From: Rodentibacter genomosp. 2
GTDB taxonomy: Bacteria; Pseudomonadota; Gammaproteobacteria; Enterobacterales; Pasteurellaceae
Assembly: GCA_001999425.1 (NCBI GenBank)
Contig: MLHP01000016.1
Span: 1 to 64,000 of the forward strand
DNA length: 64,000 bases
Reading direction: 5' to 3'
Shown: positions 31,820 to 41,149 of the stretch, one piece after another
How the letters are laid out: each line of letters begins with the position of its first letter
Position numbering within the stretch: position 1 is the first letter of the stretch
Notes under the pieces: model-generated
Told to the model about the DNA's origin: nothing
The model's input: only the letters and a program-made list of their open reading frames with translations
Database searches by the model: none
Translations under genes and position numbers: made by a program

Positions 31820-33469
31820 ATGAAAAAGTTATTCACAGTTTTGCCTTTAGTTCTTGCAACATCTGCAGTAATGGCATACGAGCAGGACAAAACCTATCAC
31901 TTCACACTTCTTCACACTAATGATACCCATGGGCATTTTTGGCCGAATAATAAGGGTGAATATGGTTTTCCTGCACAAAAAACAATTATTAATCGAGTGA
32001 AGGCTGAGGTAGAGAAAAAAGGTGGTTCGGTTATTTTATTAAATGCAGGTGATTTTAATACCGGTGTGCCTGAATCGGATATGCAAAATGCCGAACCGGA
32101 TATTCAAGCGATGAATGCAATGGGCTATGAAGCGACGGTATTGGGCAATCACGAGTTCGATAATCCGCTACAAATGTTGGGAATGCAAGAATCATGGGCT
32201 AAATTTCCATTTTTATCAGCAAATGTGTTCAACAAGAAAACGAATCAACCGCTTGTTAAACCTTATATCGTTTTAGACAAACTGGGATTAAAAGTTGCCG
32301 TTGTCGGATTAACTACAGAAGATACGGCAAAGCTCGGTAATCCTGAATATACCGGCAATGTTATTTTTAAAGATCCGACAGAATCTGCGAAAGAAATATT
32401 AAAAGAACGCAATGAAAAAGAAAAAACGGATGTAAAAATTGCACTCACCCATATGGGCTATTATTATGATGCACAATATGGATCGAATGCGCCGGGGGAT
32501 GTATCACTTGCACGTAATTTAGATAAAGGCGCATTTGATATGATCATTGGCGGACATAGTCATGATCCTGTTTGTGTGGACGAAAAAGGCGTATGGATTA
32601 AGGATTATAAACCAACACAACCTTGCAAACCGGATTATCAAAATGGTACTTGGATTATGCAGGCCTATGAATGGGGTAAATATGTCGGACGTGCGGATTT
32701 TGAGTTTAAAAACGGTGAATTAAAACTGGTAAATTATGAATTAATCCCGGTGAATTTGAAGAAAAAAGTCACTAAAGAGGATGGCAAAACAGAATACGTT
32801 CTTTATGGCGAAGAAATTCCACAAGATCCGGAAATGGAAAAACTATTAAAAGCCTACCAAAATAAAGGCGATGAACTTTTAGGGCGTGAACTTGGCGAGT
32901 TAAATGGCAAGTTGGAGGGAGATCGTAATGTGATTCGTTTTAAACAAACGAATCTTGGGCATCTCATCGCAGAAGCGCAACGTGAGCGTGCCGGTGCAGA
33001 TATTGGTATTATGAATTCAGGCGGTATCCGAGATTCAATTCAACCGGGTAAAGTCACTTATCGTGATATTTTAAAAGTGCATCCCTTTGGTAATATTGTG
33101 AGCTATGTGGATTTAACCGGTAAGGAATTACTTGATTATTTAAATGTTGTTGCATTAAAAGAAGTTGATTCCGGCGCTTATGCACAATATTCCGGTATTT
33201 CTATGGTAGTAAATAAAGCTGCTCAAAAAGTGGAAAACGTGAAAATTCAAGGTAAACCGTTAGATTTAACAAAAACTTATCGTGTTTCTTTACCGAGTTA
33301 TAATGCCGCTGGTGGAGATGGTTATCCTGTTGTTACTAAAAATCCTACTTTCTTAAATACGGGTTTTATTGATGCTGAAGTGCTGGCGAAATATATTTGG
33401 AAAAACTCACAAAAAATGCCGCTTGATGCATCAAAATATGATCCAAAAGACTCAGTAACTTTTAAATAA
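31820..33469 (+). CDS. ushA: Periplasmic UDP-sugar hydrolase/5'-nucleotidase UshA
   Basis: The 549-residue protein has a signal peptide (about 1-19, ending VMA) and the metallophosphatase motifs [22 protein letters not shown] and GGHSHDP. A C-terminal 5'-nucleotidase domain ends in the NAAGGDGYP region. It aligns in length and throughout with E. coli UshA (550 residues), which hydrolyses UDP-sugars and nucleotides in the periplasm. This would release nucleosides for uptake. The related Haemophilus NadN is longer, so UshA is the better match. pheA follows after 8 bases. Confidence 0.93.
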   Translation: MKKLFTVLPLVLATSAVMAYEQDKTYHFTLLHTNDTHGHFWPNNKGEYGFPAQKTIINRVKAEVEKKGGSVILLNAGDFNTGVPESDMQNAEPDIQAMNAMGYEATVLGNHEFDNPLQMLGMQESWAKFPFLSANVFNKKTNQPLVKPYIVLDKLGLKVAVVGLTTEDTAKLGNPEYTGNVIFKDPTESAKEILKERNEKEKTDVKIALTHMGYYYDAQYGSNAPGDVSLARNLDKGAFDMIIGGHSHDPVCVDEKGVWIKDYKPTQPCKPDYQNGTWIMQAYEWGKYVGRADFEFKNGELKLVNYELIPVNLKKKVTKEDGKTEYVLYGEEIPQDPEMEKLLKAYQNKGDELLGRELGELNGKLEGDRNVIRFKQTNLGHLIAEAQRERAGADIGIMNSGGIRDSIQPGKVTYRDILKVHPFGNIVSYVDLTGKELLDYLNVVALKEVDSGAYAQYSGISMVVNKAAQKVENVKIQGKPLDLTKTYRVSLPSYNAAGGDGYPVVTKNPTFLNTGFIDAEVLAKYIWKNSQKMPLDASKYDPKDSVTFK

Positions 33470-33477
33470 GGATGATT

Positions 33478-34635
33478 ATGGCTTTAGAATTGTCTGAAAT
33501 CAGACAGCAAATTACACAAATAGATCGAAATCTTTTGAAGTTGCTTTCCGAACGTCACCGTTTGGCTTTTGATGTGGCAAGAAGTAAGGAAATAACTCAA
33601 AAAGCTTTGCGCGATGAGGAACGGGAGCAACAACTTCTACAAGAGCTTATACAATTTGCAGAGAATGAAAATTATCAGCTTGAAGCACAATATATCACCT
33701 CAATTTTCCAAAAGATTATTGAGGATTCCGTATTAACCCAGCAAGTATATTTACAAAATAGATTGAATGAGCAACGCAGCCAAAATTTGCATATCGCCTT
33801 TTTGGGGAAACGGGGATCTTATTCTAATTTAGCCGCACGTAATTATGCTGCACGTTATCAAAAACAGTTTATCGAACTCGGTTGTCAATCCTTTGAGCAA
33901 GTATTTGAAAAAGTGAAAAATGGCGAAGCGGATGTTGGTATTCTTCCCTTAGAAAATACGACCTCAGGGGCCATCAATGAAGTCTATGATTTGCTTCAAC
34001 ATACGGATTTATTCCTCGTTGGCGAGCTTGCGTACCCGATTAAACATTGTGTTTTAGTGAACGATGCGACAAATTTGAGTCAAATTGATACTTTATATAG
34101 CCATCCACAAGTGATTCAGCAATGCAGCCAGTTTATTCATAGCTTGGATCGCGTTCATATTGAATATTGCGAGAGCAGTTCACATGCGATGCAGTTGGTA
34201 TCAAGTTTGAATAAACCAAATATTGCTGCATTAGGTAATGAAGACGGTGGAAAGCTATATGGTCTAAGTGTGTTAAAAACGAATATTGCGAATCAAGAAA
34301 ATAATATTACCCGCTTTATTGTTGTATCAAGGGAAGCGCACGAAGTTTCCCCACAAATTCACACTAAAACCTTATTGTTGATGACCACTCCACAACAAGC
34401 CGGCTCTTTGGTTGATGCACTTTTTATATTTAAAAAATATCAAATTAATATGACGAAGCTTGAATCTCGTCCTATCTACGGTAAACCTTGGGAAGAAATG
34501 TTTTATTTGGAAATTGAAGCGAATATCCATCATCCCAATACTCAAGATGCATTGGAAGAGCTGAAAAATCATAGTAATTACTTAAAAATTTTAGGCTGTT
34601 ATCCAAGCGAAATCATAAAACCAGTGAATATTTAG
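33478..34635 (+). CDS. pheA: Chorismate mutase/prephenate dehydratase PheA
   Basis: Bifunctional phenylalanine-pathway enzyme of 385 residues. The N-terminal AroQ chorismate mutase domain (about 1-90) starts [22 protein letters not shown]. The prephenate dehydratase domain (about 105-285) has the [13 protein letters not shown] motif. The ACT domain has AGSLVDAL and [17 protein letters not shown], which bind phenylalanine for feedback inhibition. An in-frame ATG at 33472 exists, but AAGGA at 33467-33471 is correctly spaced for ATG 33478. There is no leader-peptide attenuator because ushA is directly upstream. Confidence 0.97.
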   Translation: MALELSEIRQQITQIDRNLLKLLSERHRLAFDVARSKEITQKALRDEEREQQLLQELIQFAENENYQLEAQYITSIFQKIIEDSVLTQQVYLQNRLNEQRSQNLHIAFLGKRGSYSNLAARNYAARYQKQFIELGCQSFEQVFEKVKNGEADVGILPLENTTSGAINEVYDLLQHTDLFLVGELAYPIKHCVLVNDATNLSQIDTLYSHPQVIQQCSQFIHSLDRVHIEYCESSSHAMQLVSSLNKPNIAALGNEDGGKLYGLSVLKTNIANQENNITRFIVVSREAHEVSPQIHTKTLLLMTTPQQAGSLVDALFIFKKYQINMTKLESRPIYGKPWEEMFYLEIEANIHHPNTQDALEELKNHSNYLKILGCYPSEIIKPVNI

Positions 34636-34636
34636 G

Positions 34637-34684
34637 AAAAAGAGCGGTCATGAAAATCAGTGTTTTTATGACCGCTCTTTTTGT
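34637..34684 (+). terminator. Terminator after pheA made of paired variant uptake signals
   Basis: A perfect 15-bp stem (34637-34651 with 34668-34682) around a 16-base loop. The arms are AAGAGCGGTCAT and its complement, flanked by A and T runs, so the hairpin can terminate pheA and the convergent uxuA. The arms are the one-base variant AAGAGCGGT of the uptake core rather than AAGTGCGGT. Confidence 0.88.
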
Positions 34685-34744
34685 GGATTTTTCTTTTAAA
34701 GAGACAATAAAATGTAACGATAAGAAGAAAAATTGTCCTTGAGT

Positions 34745-35929
34745 TTAGTTATTAAAATAAACTTTCTTTAACGCCATCTCTAGGCCACGAAATTCGGCTA
34801 AACCTTTTAATCGACCAATTGCAGAATAGCCCGGGTTGGTTTTTTTATGTAAATCATCTAGCATTTGATGACCGTGATCCGGGCGCATTGGAATTAAACG
34901 GGTTTCACCTTTGCCTAATCGACGATATTCTTCACTTAATAAGGCTTTCACCACATTAAACATATCCACGTCCCCTTCTAGGTGAGCAGCTTCATGGAAA
35001 CTGAGCGGATTATTCTCACGTTGGGTCGAGCGTAAATGAGCAAAATAAATTCTATCGGCAAATTGTTCCGTCATTTTCACTAAATCATTATCAGAACGTA
35101 CGCCGTAAGATCCGGTACACATCGTGAAACCATTGGCAGGTAAGGGTTGGGTTTCTACAAACCATTGCATATCTTCAATAGTAGATACGATTCGTGGTAA
35201 GCCTAAAATCGGGCGGGGCGGATCATCCGGATGAATCGCCATTTTAATGCCAACTTCCTGCGCAACCGGCACGATCTCATTTAAAAAATAAGCCAAGTGG
35301 GTGCGGAATTTTTCAGGAGAAATATTTTTATAACGATTTAACTGGCCTTGAAATTCATCCAATGTGTAGCCTTCTTCCGCACCGGGAAGCCCTGCAATAA
35401 TATTTCGGGTAAGCTGCTGAATTTCTGCATCTGTCATTTGATCGTAGTAGGCTTTTGCGGAGGTGATTTCTTCTTGGTTATAAATACTTTCAGCCCCTGG
35501 GCGTTTTAGAATATGAAGTTCAAATGCGGCAAAGGCAATATGATCGAAACGTAAGGCTTTTGAACCATCCGACAATTCATAAGCCAAATCTGTTCTTGTC
35601 CAATCCAAAACCGGCATAAAATTGTAACACACCGTATCAATGCCACATTGTGATAAATTACGTAAAGTCTGTTTGTAATTATCAATCCATTGTTGATAAC
35701 TCCCGGTTTGGGTTTTGATTTCTTCATGAACCGGTACACTCTCCACAACAGACCAAGTTAAGCCAGCATTTTCTATTTCAGACTTACGTTTTTCAATTTC
35801 TTCAATACTCCAAACTTCACCATTAGGAATGTGATGAAGTGCGGTCACAATACCGGTTGCTCCGGCTTGTCGAATATCAGATAAAGAAACCGGATCTTTG
35901 GGGCCATACCAACGCCATGTTTGTTCCAT
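34745..35929 (-). CDS. uxuA: D-mannonate dehydratase UxuA
   Basis: UxuA dehydrates D-mannonate to 2-keto-3-deoxygluconate. The 394-residue protein starts [23 protein letters not shown] and has the family stretches [37 protein letters not shown] and [12 protein letters not shown], with Mn/Fe ligands among these His and Asp residues. It is the last gene of the minus arm of the uronate locus, starting 21 bases after the regulator gene with a GGAG site. Uptake signal at 35837. Confidence 0.97.
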   Translation of the reverse strand: MEQTWRWYGPKDPVSLSDIRQAGATGIVTALHHIPNGEVWSIEEIEKRKSEIENAGLTWSVVESVPVHEEIKTQTGSYQQWIDNYKQTLRNLSQCGIDTVCYNFMPVLDWTRTDLAYELSDGSKALRFDHIAFAAFELHILKRPGAESIYNQEEITSAKAYYDQMTDAEIQQLTRNIIAGLPGAEEGYTLDEFQGQLNRYKNISPEKFRTHLAYFLNEIVPVAQEVGIKMAIHPDDPPRPILGLPRIVSTIEDMQWFVETQPLPANGFTMCTGSYGVRSDNDLVKMTEQFADRIYFAHLRSTQRENNPLSFHEAAHLEGDVDMFNVVKALLSEEYRRLGKGETRLIPMRPDHGHQMLDDLHKKTNPGYSAIGRLKGLAEFRGLEMALKKVYFNN

Positions 35930-35950
35930 TTTTAAACTCCTCTCATATTT

Positions 35951-36706
35951 TTAACGATCGACAACAATCGGACTCATATTAAACAAATAACCGTCAAAAT
36001 TCGGATCATCTACATCTGATAATTCAAAAAGTTTTTGTTTAACGTTTTCTAAATGTTGCCACATTGCTTTTTTTGCCATTGCAGGATCTTTTCTCTGCAA
36101 GGCCGTAATAATATTCTCATGATCTTGCAACCAGAGATGGCGATAGCTTTGATTTGGAATGTGAAGATGAAGTCCTTTCCACATTTGGCTATTTGTACGA
36201 AGATCCCACAGTGCTTTTTGCATCTGTAAGATGACTTCGTTTTGAGTAATTTCTGCTATGGTACGATGAAAATCTTCATCTGCAACATAATCTTCATCAC
36301 CTTTTTCAAGGGTGCTTCGTTCTCTCGCCAGAATCTCTTTTAGTTTAGTAATATCGGAGCGTGTCGCTTGTAGTGCAGCAAATTCGGCAATACTACTTTC
36401 TAATAACTGGCGAGCTTGTAAAAGTTCAAAAGGCCCTACATCTACATTATCCAAAAATTCATCATTGCTTGCTGCCCGTTGTGGTAATGCAATCACGTAC
36501 ACCCCAGAGCCTTTACGAACTTCAACGAGGTTCTCCAATTCAAGCATAATGATAGCTTCTCGAATGACTGTACGGCTTACATCAAAATAATCGGCTAAAT
36601 CACGTTCGGCAGGTAATTTATCGCCTATTTGATATTGGTGATTATTTAGTTGTTCTTTCAGTTCATTTCCTATTTTTTTATAGGAACGTAAGTCATCGAC
36701 GTTCAT
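35951..36706 (-). CDS. uxuR: GntR/FCD-family regulator of uronate genes (UxuR/ExuR-like)
   Basis: A 251-residue protein with an N-terminal winged helix (about 10-75: KLPAERDLADYFDVSRTVIREAI and VRKGSGVYV) and a C-terminal FCD ligand-binding domain rich in His, Glu and Arg. E. coli UxuR and ExuR are close relatives that repress uronate genes and release DNA on binding fructuronate. Location between the GH31 gene and uxuA, and UxuR-like palindromes in the divergent promoter region, support control of this locus. Confidence 0.9.
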   Translation of the reverse strand: MNVDDLRSYKKIGNELKEQLNNHQYQIGDKLPAERDLADYFDVSRTVIREAIIMLELENLVEVRKGSGVYVIALPQRAASNDEFLDNVDVGPFELLQARQLLESSIAEFAALQATRSDITKLKEILARERSTLEKGDEDYVADEDFHRTIAEITQNEVILQMQKALWDLRTNSQMWKGLHLHIPNQSYRHLWLQDHENIITALQRKDPAMAKKAMWQHLENVKQKLFELSDVDDPNFDGYLFNMSPIVVDR

Positions 36707-36721
36707 AAGTTTTTCCTAATG

Positions 36722-39097
36722 TTAATCTAATAAACTCAATTTGTAGTTTGGATTCGTTACCTGACCATTAATGATTAATTTTCGATGTTCTTTTTCAGGA
36801 AGACGAAAATTAATCTCATGATATTTTGGTAAATAATCACCAGATTTCTCTAATGTGAGTTCTATTGTTTGATTAGTACATTTCAGATGAATATCTAGTC
36901 TCAAGAACTTACCTTTTAAATAATCGAAACTTTCACCATCATCATCAAAAATAGTGATATTTTTCTCTCCTTGATGAATAAAAGGCATAATTAATAATTC
37001 TCGATAATCATCAGATAATGTATTTTTGTGACCTTTTCTTGCCATTGGAATGACACTTCCTGCTCTTAAAAATAATGGAATTCTTTCTAATGGCGCATCA
37101 GCTGTGATTTTTTCGCCGCCATTAAACCATTTATGTGTGTAAAAGTCATACCAGCCGACAAAATTTTGTGGTAAATACACATTACGTATTCTTTGATTAG
37201 GTTCAACTACAGACGCAACTAATAAATCTTCACCAAAGAGATAATCATCATTTTCTTCAAAGGTATTTATATCATGCTCATGGTCAAGAAATGTTGGGCG
37301 TAGCATCGGCTCATAATCATGATATGCTTTCCATAAAGTATTGTACAAATAAGGCATTAAAGAATAGCGTAATTGGATTGCATCACGAATGATATTTGTT
37401 ATTTCAGGGTACATCCATGGTTCGTTAACTGTCTTGTCATCATTCCAAGAATGAATTGTGAAACGAGGATGCATAACACCATTTTGAACCCATCGTACAA
37501 ATAATTCAGGATCAGGTTTATTACCCGAAAAACCGCCAACATCGTGCCCCACGTTATAAAGCCCAGAAAGACTCATGCCTAGTCCCATTTTGATGTTATA
37601 ACGCAGGGTATTCCAACTTGTGCGATTATCCCCTGACCAAGTTTGTACATAGCGATTCATACCCGGAGATCCCGAACGTGAAATCAAGTATGGGCGTTTA
37701 TTAGGGGTGTGTTCTAACTGTGCCTCGTAAGATGATTTCATCATCAATAACGGTTGTAATGGGCGTAATAATTTAACAGGTATACCTTTTCCAAAGTAAT
37801 GGCATCTCGCATAGTTATCCCATATTTCAAATTCGTTATTATCATTCCAAGTTGAATCAATACCATAATCGAGCAATTGTTTTTTTACATTATTTTTCCA
37901 CCAATTGATGGTATTCATATTCGTAAAATCTAAATGGGATCCCTCGTCATCCCAAAACATCGATCTTTCTGGATGTTCGGATTCGGAATCTTTAATAAAT
38001 AGTCCCAAGTTCTCTACTTCTTGATAACGTGGATGATCCTGTAATAAACAAGGCTTAATGTTGGCTGCCAATTTCATTCCGGCTTCATGAAAGTACTGTG
38101 TCATCTTCTCTGGATATGGCACTTTGTTATGGTTCCAATTAAAAACATAACGTTTTCCATTAATAGATGTATAACCTGAAGAAAGCTGAAATGAGTCACA
38201 AGGAATACTGTGTTTATTGCATAAATCTACAAATTTTTTCAGCTGCTCTTGAGCATCTGGCGAGTCGGTATAATGCATAGTCGATCCACTATACCCTAAG
38301 CTCCATTTCGGTCCAAAAATTGTTCCTCCGGTTAGCTGACAATATTTCTTAGTCACATCTAAAATTTTAGGTCCCAAAATTACATAATAATCTAGGTTTC
38401 CGTCTTCTGCTTTGTAGCTACGATAATAAGCATGGTAATTGTCAATTTCGCTACCCAAAATAAACCAGCAAGGAGCAAGATTATCATAGTACAAACCATA
38501 ACTTACATCCGGGTTATGAGTAATATAAAAGGGAATATGTTTGTAAAGCGGATCGGTATATTCTGCGTTATATCCCATTGCATCAAGATTACGCATTTCA
38601 AATCGACGACCATGACGATTTAAATTCCCTGTTTTCTCCCCTAAACCATAATAATGCTCTTTTATATCTCTCTGTAAATAATGTGAGACTTCCGTATTTG
38701 AAATTCCCATTAAATAAGCACCGGTTTTTCTATCGGTAAATAATGGCTTCCACTCACCATCTTGCTTATATTCCCATTCTAAATAAAGAGGTTGATGAAG
38801 AGTAACTTTCAAAAGTGCGGTCGATATTTCAAGTGTTTTTTCTGTCTGCTTAATATTGTAATCGGGGCAGGAGAACCCTTCTAACGACCATTTATCACGA
38901 CCTTGCCAATCTACGTCTGATTGATTAGGCGCAATAGCCCAGGTATGAGGAAGTTTAAACTCATTATTTTGTGTAAAAGCAACACGTAATATATCATTCT
39001 CTAATACAAAAATATGAAGTTGAAAACCATGTTCACAAGCAATATCAATACGATGATTGTGATTTTTTATAAATTGCCAATTTTTAATCGTTTTCAT
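36722..39097 (-). CDS. GH31 family alpha-glycosidase, cytoplasmic
   Basis: The 791-residue protein has no signal peptide. It has an N-terminal beta-sandwich, a TIM barrel (about residues 260-600) and C-terminal beta domains. The nucleophile is Asp419 in the motif W417-N-D-N-N-E, replacing the usual W-x-D-M-N-E. The acid/base is Asp490 in TWSGDN. GH31 contains alpha-glucosidases, alpha-xylosidases and sulfoquinovosidases, so the exact substrate is open. It lies inside the uronate operon, 21 bases after the large TRAP subunit and 15 bases before the regulator, so it should be co-expressed with uronate uptake and catabolism. Sampled stretches of this gene and of the TRAP gene look AT-richer than uxuA, but it carries an uptake signal (38813). 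Confidence 0.9.
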   Translation of the reverse strand: MKTIKNWQFIKNHNHRIDIACEHGFQLHIFVLENDILRVAFTQNNEFKLPHTWAIAPNQSDVDWQGRDKWSLEGFSCPDYNIKQTEKTLEISTALLKVTLHQPLYLEWEYKQDGEWKPLFTDRKTGAYLMGISNTEVSHYLQRDIKEHYYGLGEKTGNLNRHGRRFEMRNLDAMGYNAEYTDPLYKHIPFYITHNPDVSYGLYYDNLAPCWFILGSEIDNYHAYYRSYKAEDGNLDYYVILGPKILDVTKKYCQLTGGTIFGPKWSLGYSGSTMHYTDSPDAQEQLKKFVDLCNKHSIPCDSFQLSSGYTSINGKRYVFNWNHNKVPYPEKMTQYFHEAGMKLAANIKPCLLQDHPRYQEVENLGLFIKDSESEHPERSMFWDDEGSHLDFTNMNTINWWKNNVKKQLLDYGIDSTWNDNNEFEIWDNYARCHYFGKGIPVKLLRPLQPLLMMKSSYEAQLEHTPNKRPYLISRSGSPGMNRYVQTWSGDNRTSWNTLRYNIKMGLGMSLSGLYNVGHDVGGFSGNKPDPELFVRWVQNGVMHPRFTIHSWNDDKTVNEPWMYPEITNIIRDAIQLRYSLMPYLYNTLWKAYHDYEPMLRPTFLDHEHDINTFEENDDYLFGEDLLVASVVEPNQRIRNVYLPQNFVGWYDFYTHKWFNGGEKITADAPLERIPLFLRAGSVIPMARKGHKNTLSDDYRELLIMPFIHQGEKNITIFDDDGESFDYLKGKFLRLDIHLKCTNQTIELTLEKSGDYLPKYHEINFRLPEKEHRKLIINGQVTNPNYKLSLLD

Positions 39098-39118
39098 ATT
39101 ATTTCCCTAATGCACTAT

Positions 39119-40420
39119 TTAATAACCTAATAAAAGTTGTGGTAAGGCTAAACTTAAAGAAGGTACATAAGTAACCAACAACAGCGTTAAAATAAGCATG
39201 AAATAGAATGGAAGTAACGGTTTAATGACTTGATTAATTTTAACACCACCAACAGAGCAGCCAATAAATAGCGCACTACCAACAGGAGGAGTACAAATAC
39301 CGATAGAAAGGTTGAATGCCATTAATATACCAAAATGCACTGGATCCATGCCTAATTCCGTTACGATAGGGAAAAATATTGGGGTGAAAATGAGTAAAGC
39401 CGGTGTCATATCCATGAAAACCCCAACCACGAGTAAAATCATATTAATGATTAAAAGAATAATGATTGGATTATCTGAAATATTTAATAATGCATCACTA
39501 ATAGTATAAGGAATATCTGCATTAGCCATTGCCCAAGACATCCCCATAGATGTGCCGATTAAAAGTAAAACAATAGCAGTGGTAACAACAGAATCTAGAA
39601 TAATTTTTGGTAGCTCTTTGATTTTTACTTCGCGGTAGAAAACAACAGCAAGAATAAGAGTATAGACGACAGCAAATGCAGATGCTTCAGTTGCAGTGAA
39701 AATTCCTCCAATAATTCCTCCCATAATTACAATGATTAGACCAAGACTAGGTAACGCATCAAGCGTTTTTTTCACTGCTTCAGTGCGGGTTGGTTTTGGC
39801 GAAATGGGGTATTTTCTCTTTTTCGCAATAATGGCGACGATAATCATAATGGATAACCCCATTAAAATACCGGGAATATAGCCTGCAAGGAATAATGCAC
39901 CGATAGATGTACCGCCTGAAACTAAGGAATACACAATAAATGTATTACTTGGAGGAATCAATAAACCTGTTGGACAAGAGGCGATATTGACTGCTGCTGA
40001 GAAAGATGGATCATAGCCCTCTTTCTTTTGCAGTGGAGACATAATTCCCCCCATTGCTGCGCCAGATGCAACAGCGGAACCTGAAATTGAACCAAACATC
40101 ATATTTGCTAACACATTTACGTGTGCAAGTGAGCCAGGCAAACGCCCCCCAATGACTTTTGCAAATTCAATCAAGCGTATTGCAATCCCGCCACGGTTCA
40201 TAATATTACCGGCCAAAATAAAGAAAGGGATAGCGAGTAAAGAGAAACTGTCTAATCCCGATGCCATTTTTTGTGAAATTACAGCAATAGCGGCATCAAA
40301 TGGAATGGAGAGCATGATAGTAAGGAGTGAGGCTATACCAATAGAAAATGAAATTGGTACACCAATAAAGAGTAAAACAAAGAAACTTGAACAAAGTACA
40401 ATAATATTTGACCATTCCAT
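39119..40420 (-). CDS. TRAP transporter large membrane subunit (DctM family)
   Basis: A 433-residue polytopic protein with about 12 membrane segments and DctM-type motifs (IPFFILAGNIMNRGGIA, GSISGSAVASGAAMGG, IPPSNTFIVYS, GIFTATEASAFAVVY). It is the sodium-driven channel subunit of a TRAP importer. The start codon lies one base after the small-subunit stop, with an AAGGAG site inside that gene. Context indicates transport of glucuronate or a related uronide. Confidence 0.94.
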   Translation of the reverse strand: MEWSNIIVLCSSFFVLLFIGVPISFSIGIASLLTIMLSIPFDAAIAVISQKMASGLDSFSLLAIPFFILAGNIMNRGGIAIRLIEFAKVIGGRLPGSLAHVNVLANMMFGSISGSAVASGAAMGGIMSPLQKKEGYDPSFSAAVNIASCPTGLLIPPSNTFIVYSLVSGGTSIGALFLAGYIPGILMGLSIMIIVAIIAKKRKYPISPKPTRTEAVKKTLDALPSLGLIIVIMGGIIGGIFTATEASAFAVVYTLILAVVFYREVKIKELPKIILDSVVTTAIVLLLIGTSMGMSWAMANADIPYTISDALLNISDNPIIILLIINMILLVVGVFMDMTPALLIFTPIFFPIVTELGMDPVHFGILMAFNLSIGICTPPVGSALFIGCSVGGVKINQVIKPLLPFYFMLILTLLLVTYVPSLSLALPQLLLGY

Positions 40421-40421
40421 C

Positions 40422-40940
40422 TTATTCTCCTTGGTGATCTAAAGTCGATAATGAAGTTGCGTTCATATTATGGATGTTATCGATAATATCTCTGATTAAA
40501 TAAACCAACATAAAGCATCCACTTAAAGGGATAGCAAGGTAAACAAGCCCCATTTGAATCCCAAGTACAGGTGAAATTTGCCCATGGCTTATGGTATCCA
40601 TAACAAGCTTAAATCCCCCATAACACATAATGATTGTGGCAAATACGATGCTGATAAAATTAATAAGAAGTTGTAAACGACGTTGAGTAATTGGTGAGTT
40701 TTCTAACTTACTTACTAAAAGATCTATCGCAAGGTGCTTCTTTTGTCCTAATGCATAAGCGGCTCCCATCAATCCTACCCAAATAAAGAGAAAACGAGCG
40801 ATTTCATCAGTATAAGTACTAGGAGTGTTAAGGATATAGCGAGATAAAACTTGCCAGACAACACAACATACTAAAAATGAGCTCAAAACAATACAAAGTG
40901 TTGATAAAGCCCAGTTCATCGCTGATATGAATTTATTCAT
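40422..40940 (-). CDS. TRAP transporter small membrane subunit (DctQ family)
   Basis: A 172-residue protein with four predicted membrane helices and the DctQ-type motif TYTDEIARFLFIWVGLMGAAYALGQKKHLAID. It partners with the adjacent large subunit and the binding protein encoded divergently. It is the first gene of the minus arm, preceded by a GAGGAAC ribosome site and the shared regulatory region. Confidence 0.93.
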   Translation of the reverse strand: MNKFISAMNWALSTLCIVLSSFLVCCVVWQVLSRYILNTPSTYTDEIARFLFIWVGLMGAAYALGQKKHLAIDLLVSKLENSPITQRRLQLLINFISIVFATIIMCYGGFKLVMDTISHGQISPVLGIQMGLVYLAIPLSGCFMLVYLIRDIIDNIHNMNATSLSTLDHQGE

Positions 40941-40964
40941 TAGTGGTTCCTCTATTTATCTTTA

Positions 40965-41096
40965 AGTTATATTGGTGAACCAATTATGGGTTGTAATCAT
41001 TTTTTTGCAAGTTTTTTTATCTAAAATTGTGATCTTGATCACTAATTTGAAATAATTGGATTGACCAATTTGTTTTTTGGTCTATTATCTTTCCAA
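40965..41096. promoter_or_regulatory. Divergent control region: CRP site and UxuR-like operators
   Basis: Between the two arms lie a palindrome ATTGGT-GA-ACCAAT at 40971-40984, very like the E. coli UxuR/ExuR site ATTGGTATACCAAT. A near-perfect CRP core, TGTGA-TCTTGA-TCACT, lies at 41028-41043. A second, looser palindrome ATTGG-N5-CCAAT lies at 41055-41069. The second overlaps the -35 of a good plus-strand promoter (TTGACC 41061-41066, 16-bp gap, TATTAT 41083-41088). The CRP centre falls about 60 bases before the predicted start, a class I activation position. Confidence 0.78.
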
Positions 41097-41149
41097 CATC
41101 CGAGTTGTTAGAGGGTGCTTTTCAATTTATCTACTATGGGAGAAGCATT

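Noticed and set aside
32248-32256. Single ACCGCTTGT, the reverse of the Actinobacillus-type uptake core ACAAGCGGT
   Set aside because: Only one copy was noticed, about chance level, whereas AAGTGCGGT is abundant.
41105-41149. Upstream start for the TRAP binding protein
   Set aside because: It would place 15 extra residues before the signal peptide; ATG 41150 has a GGGAGA site.
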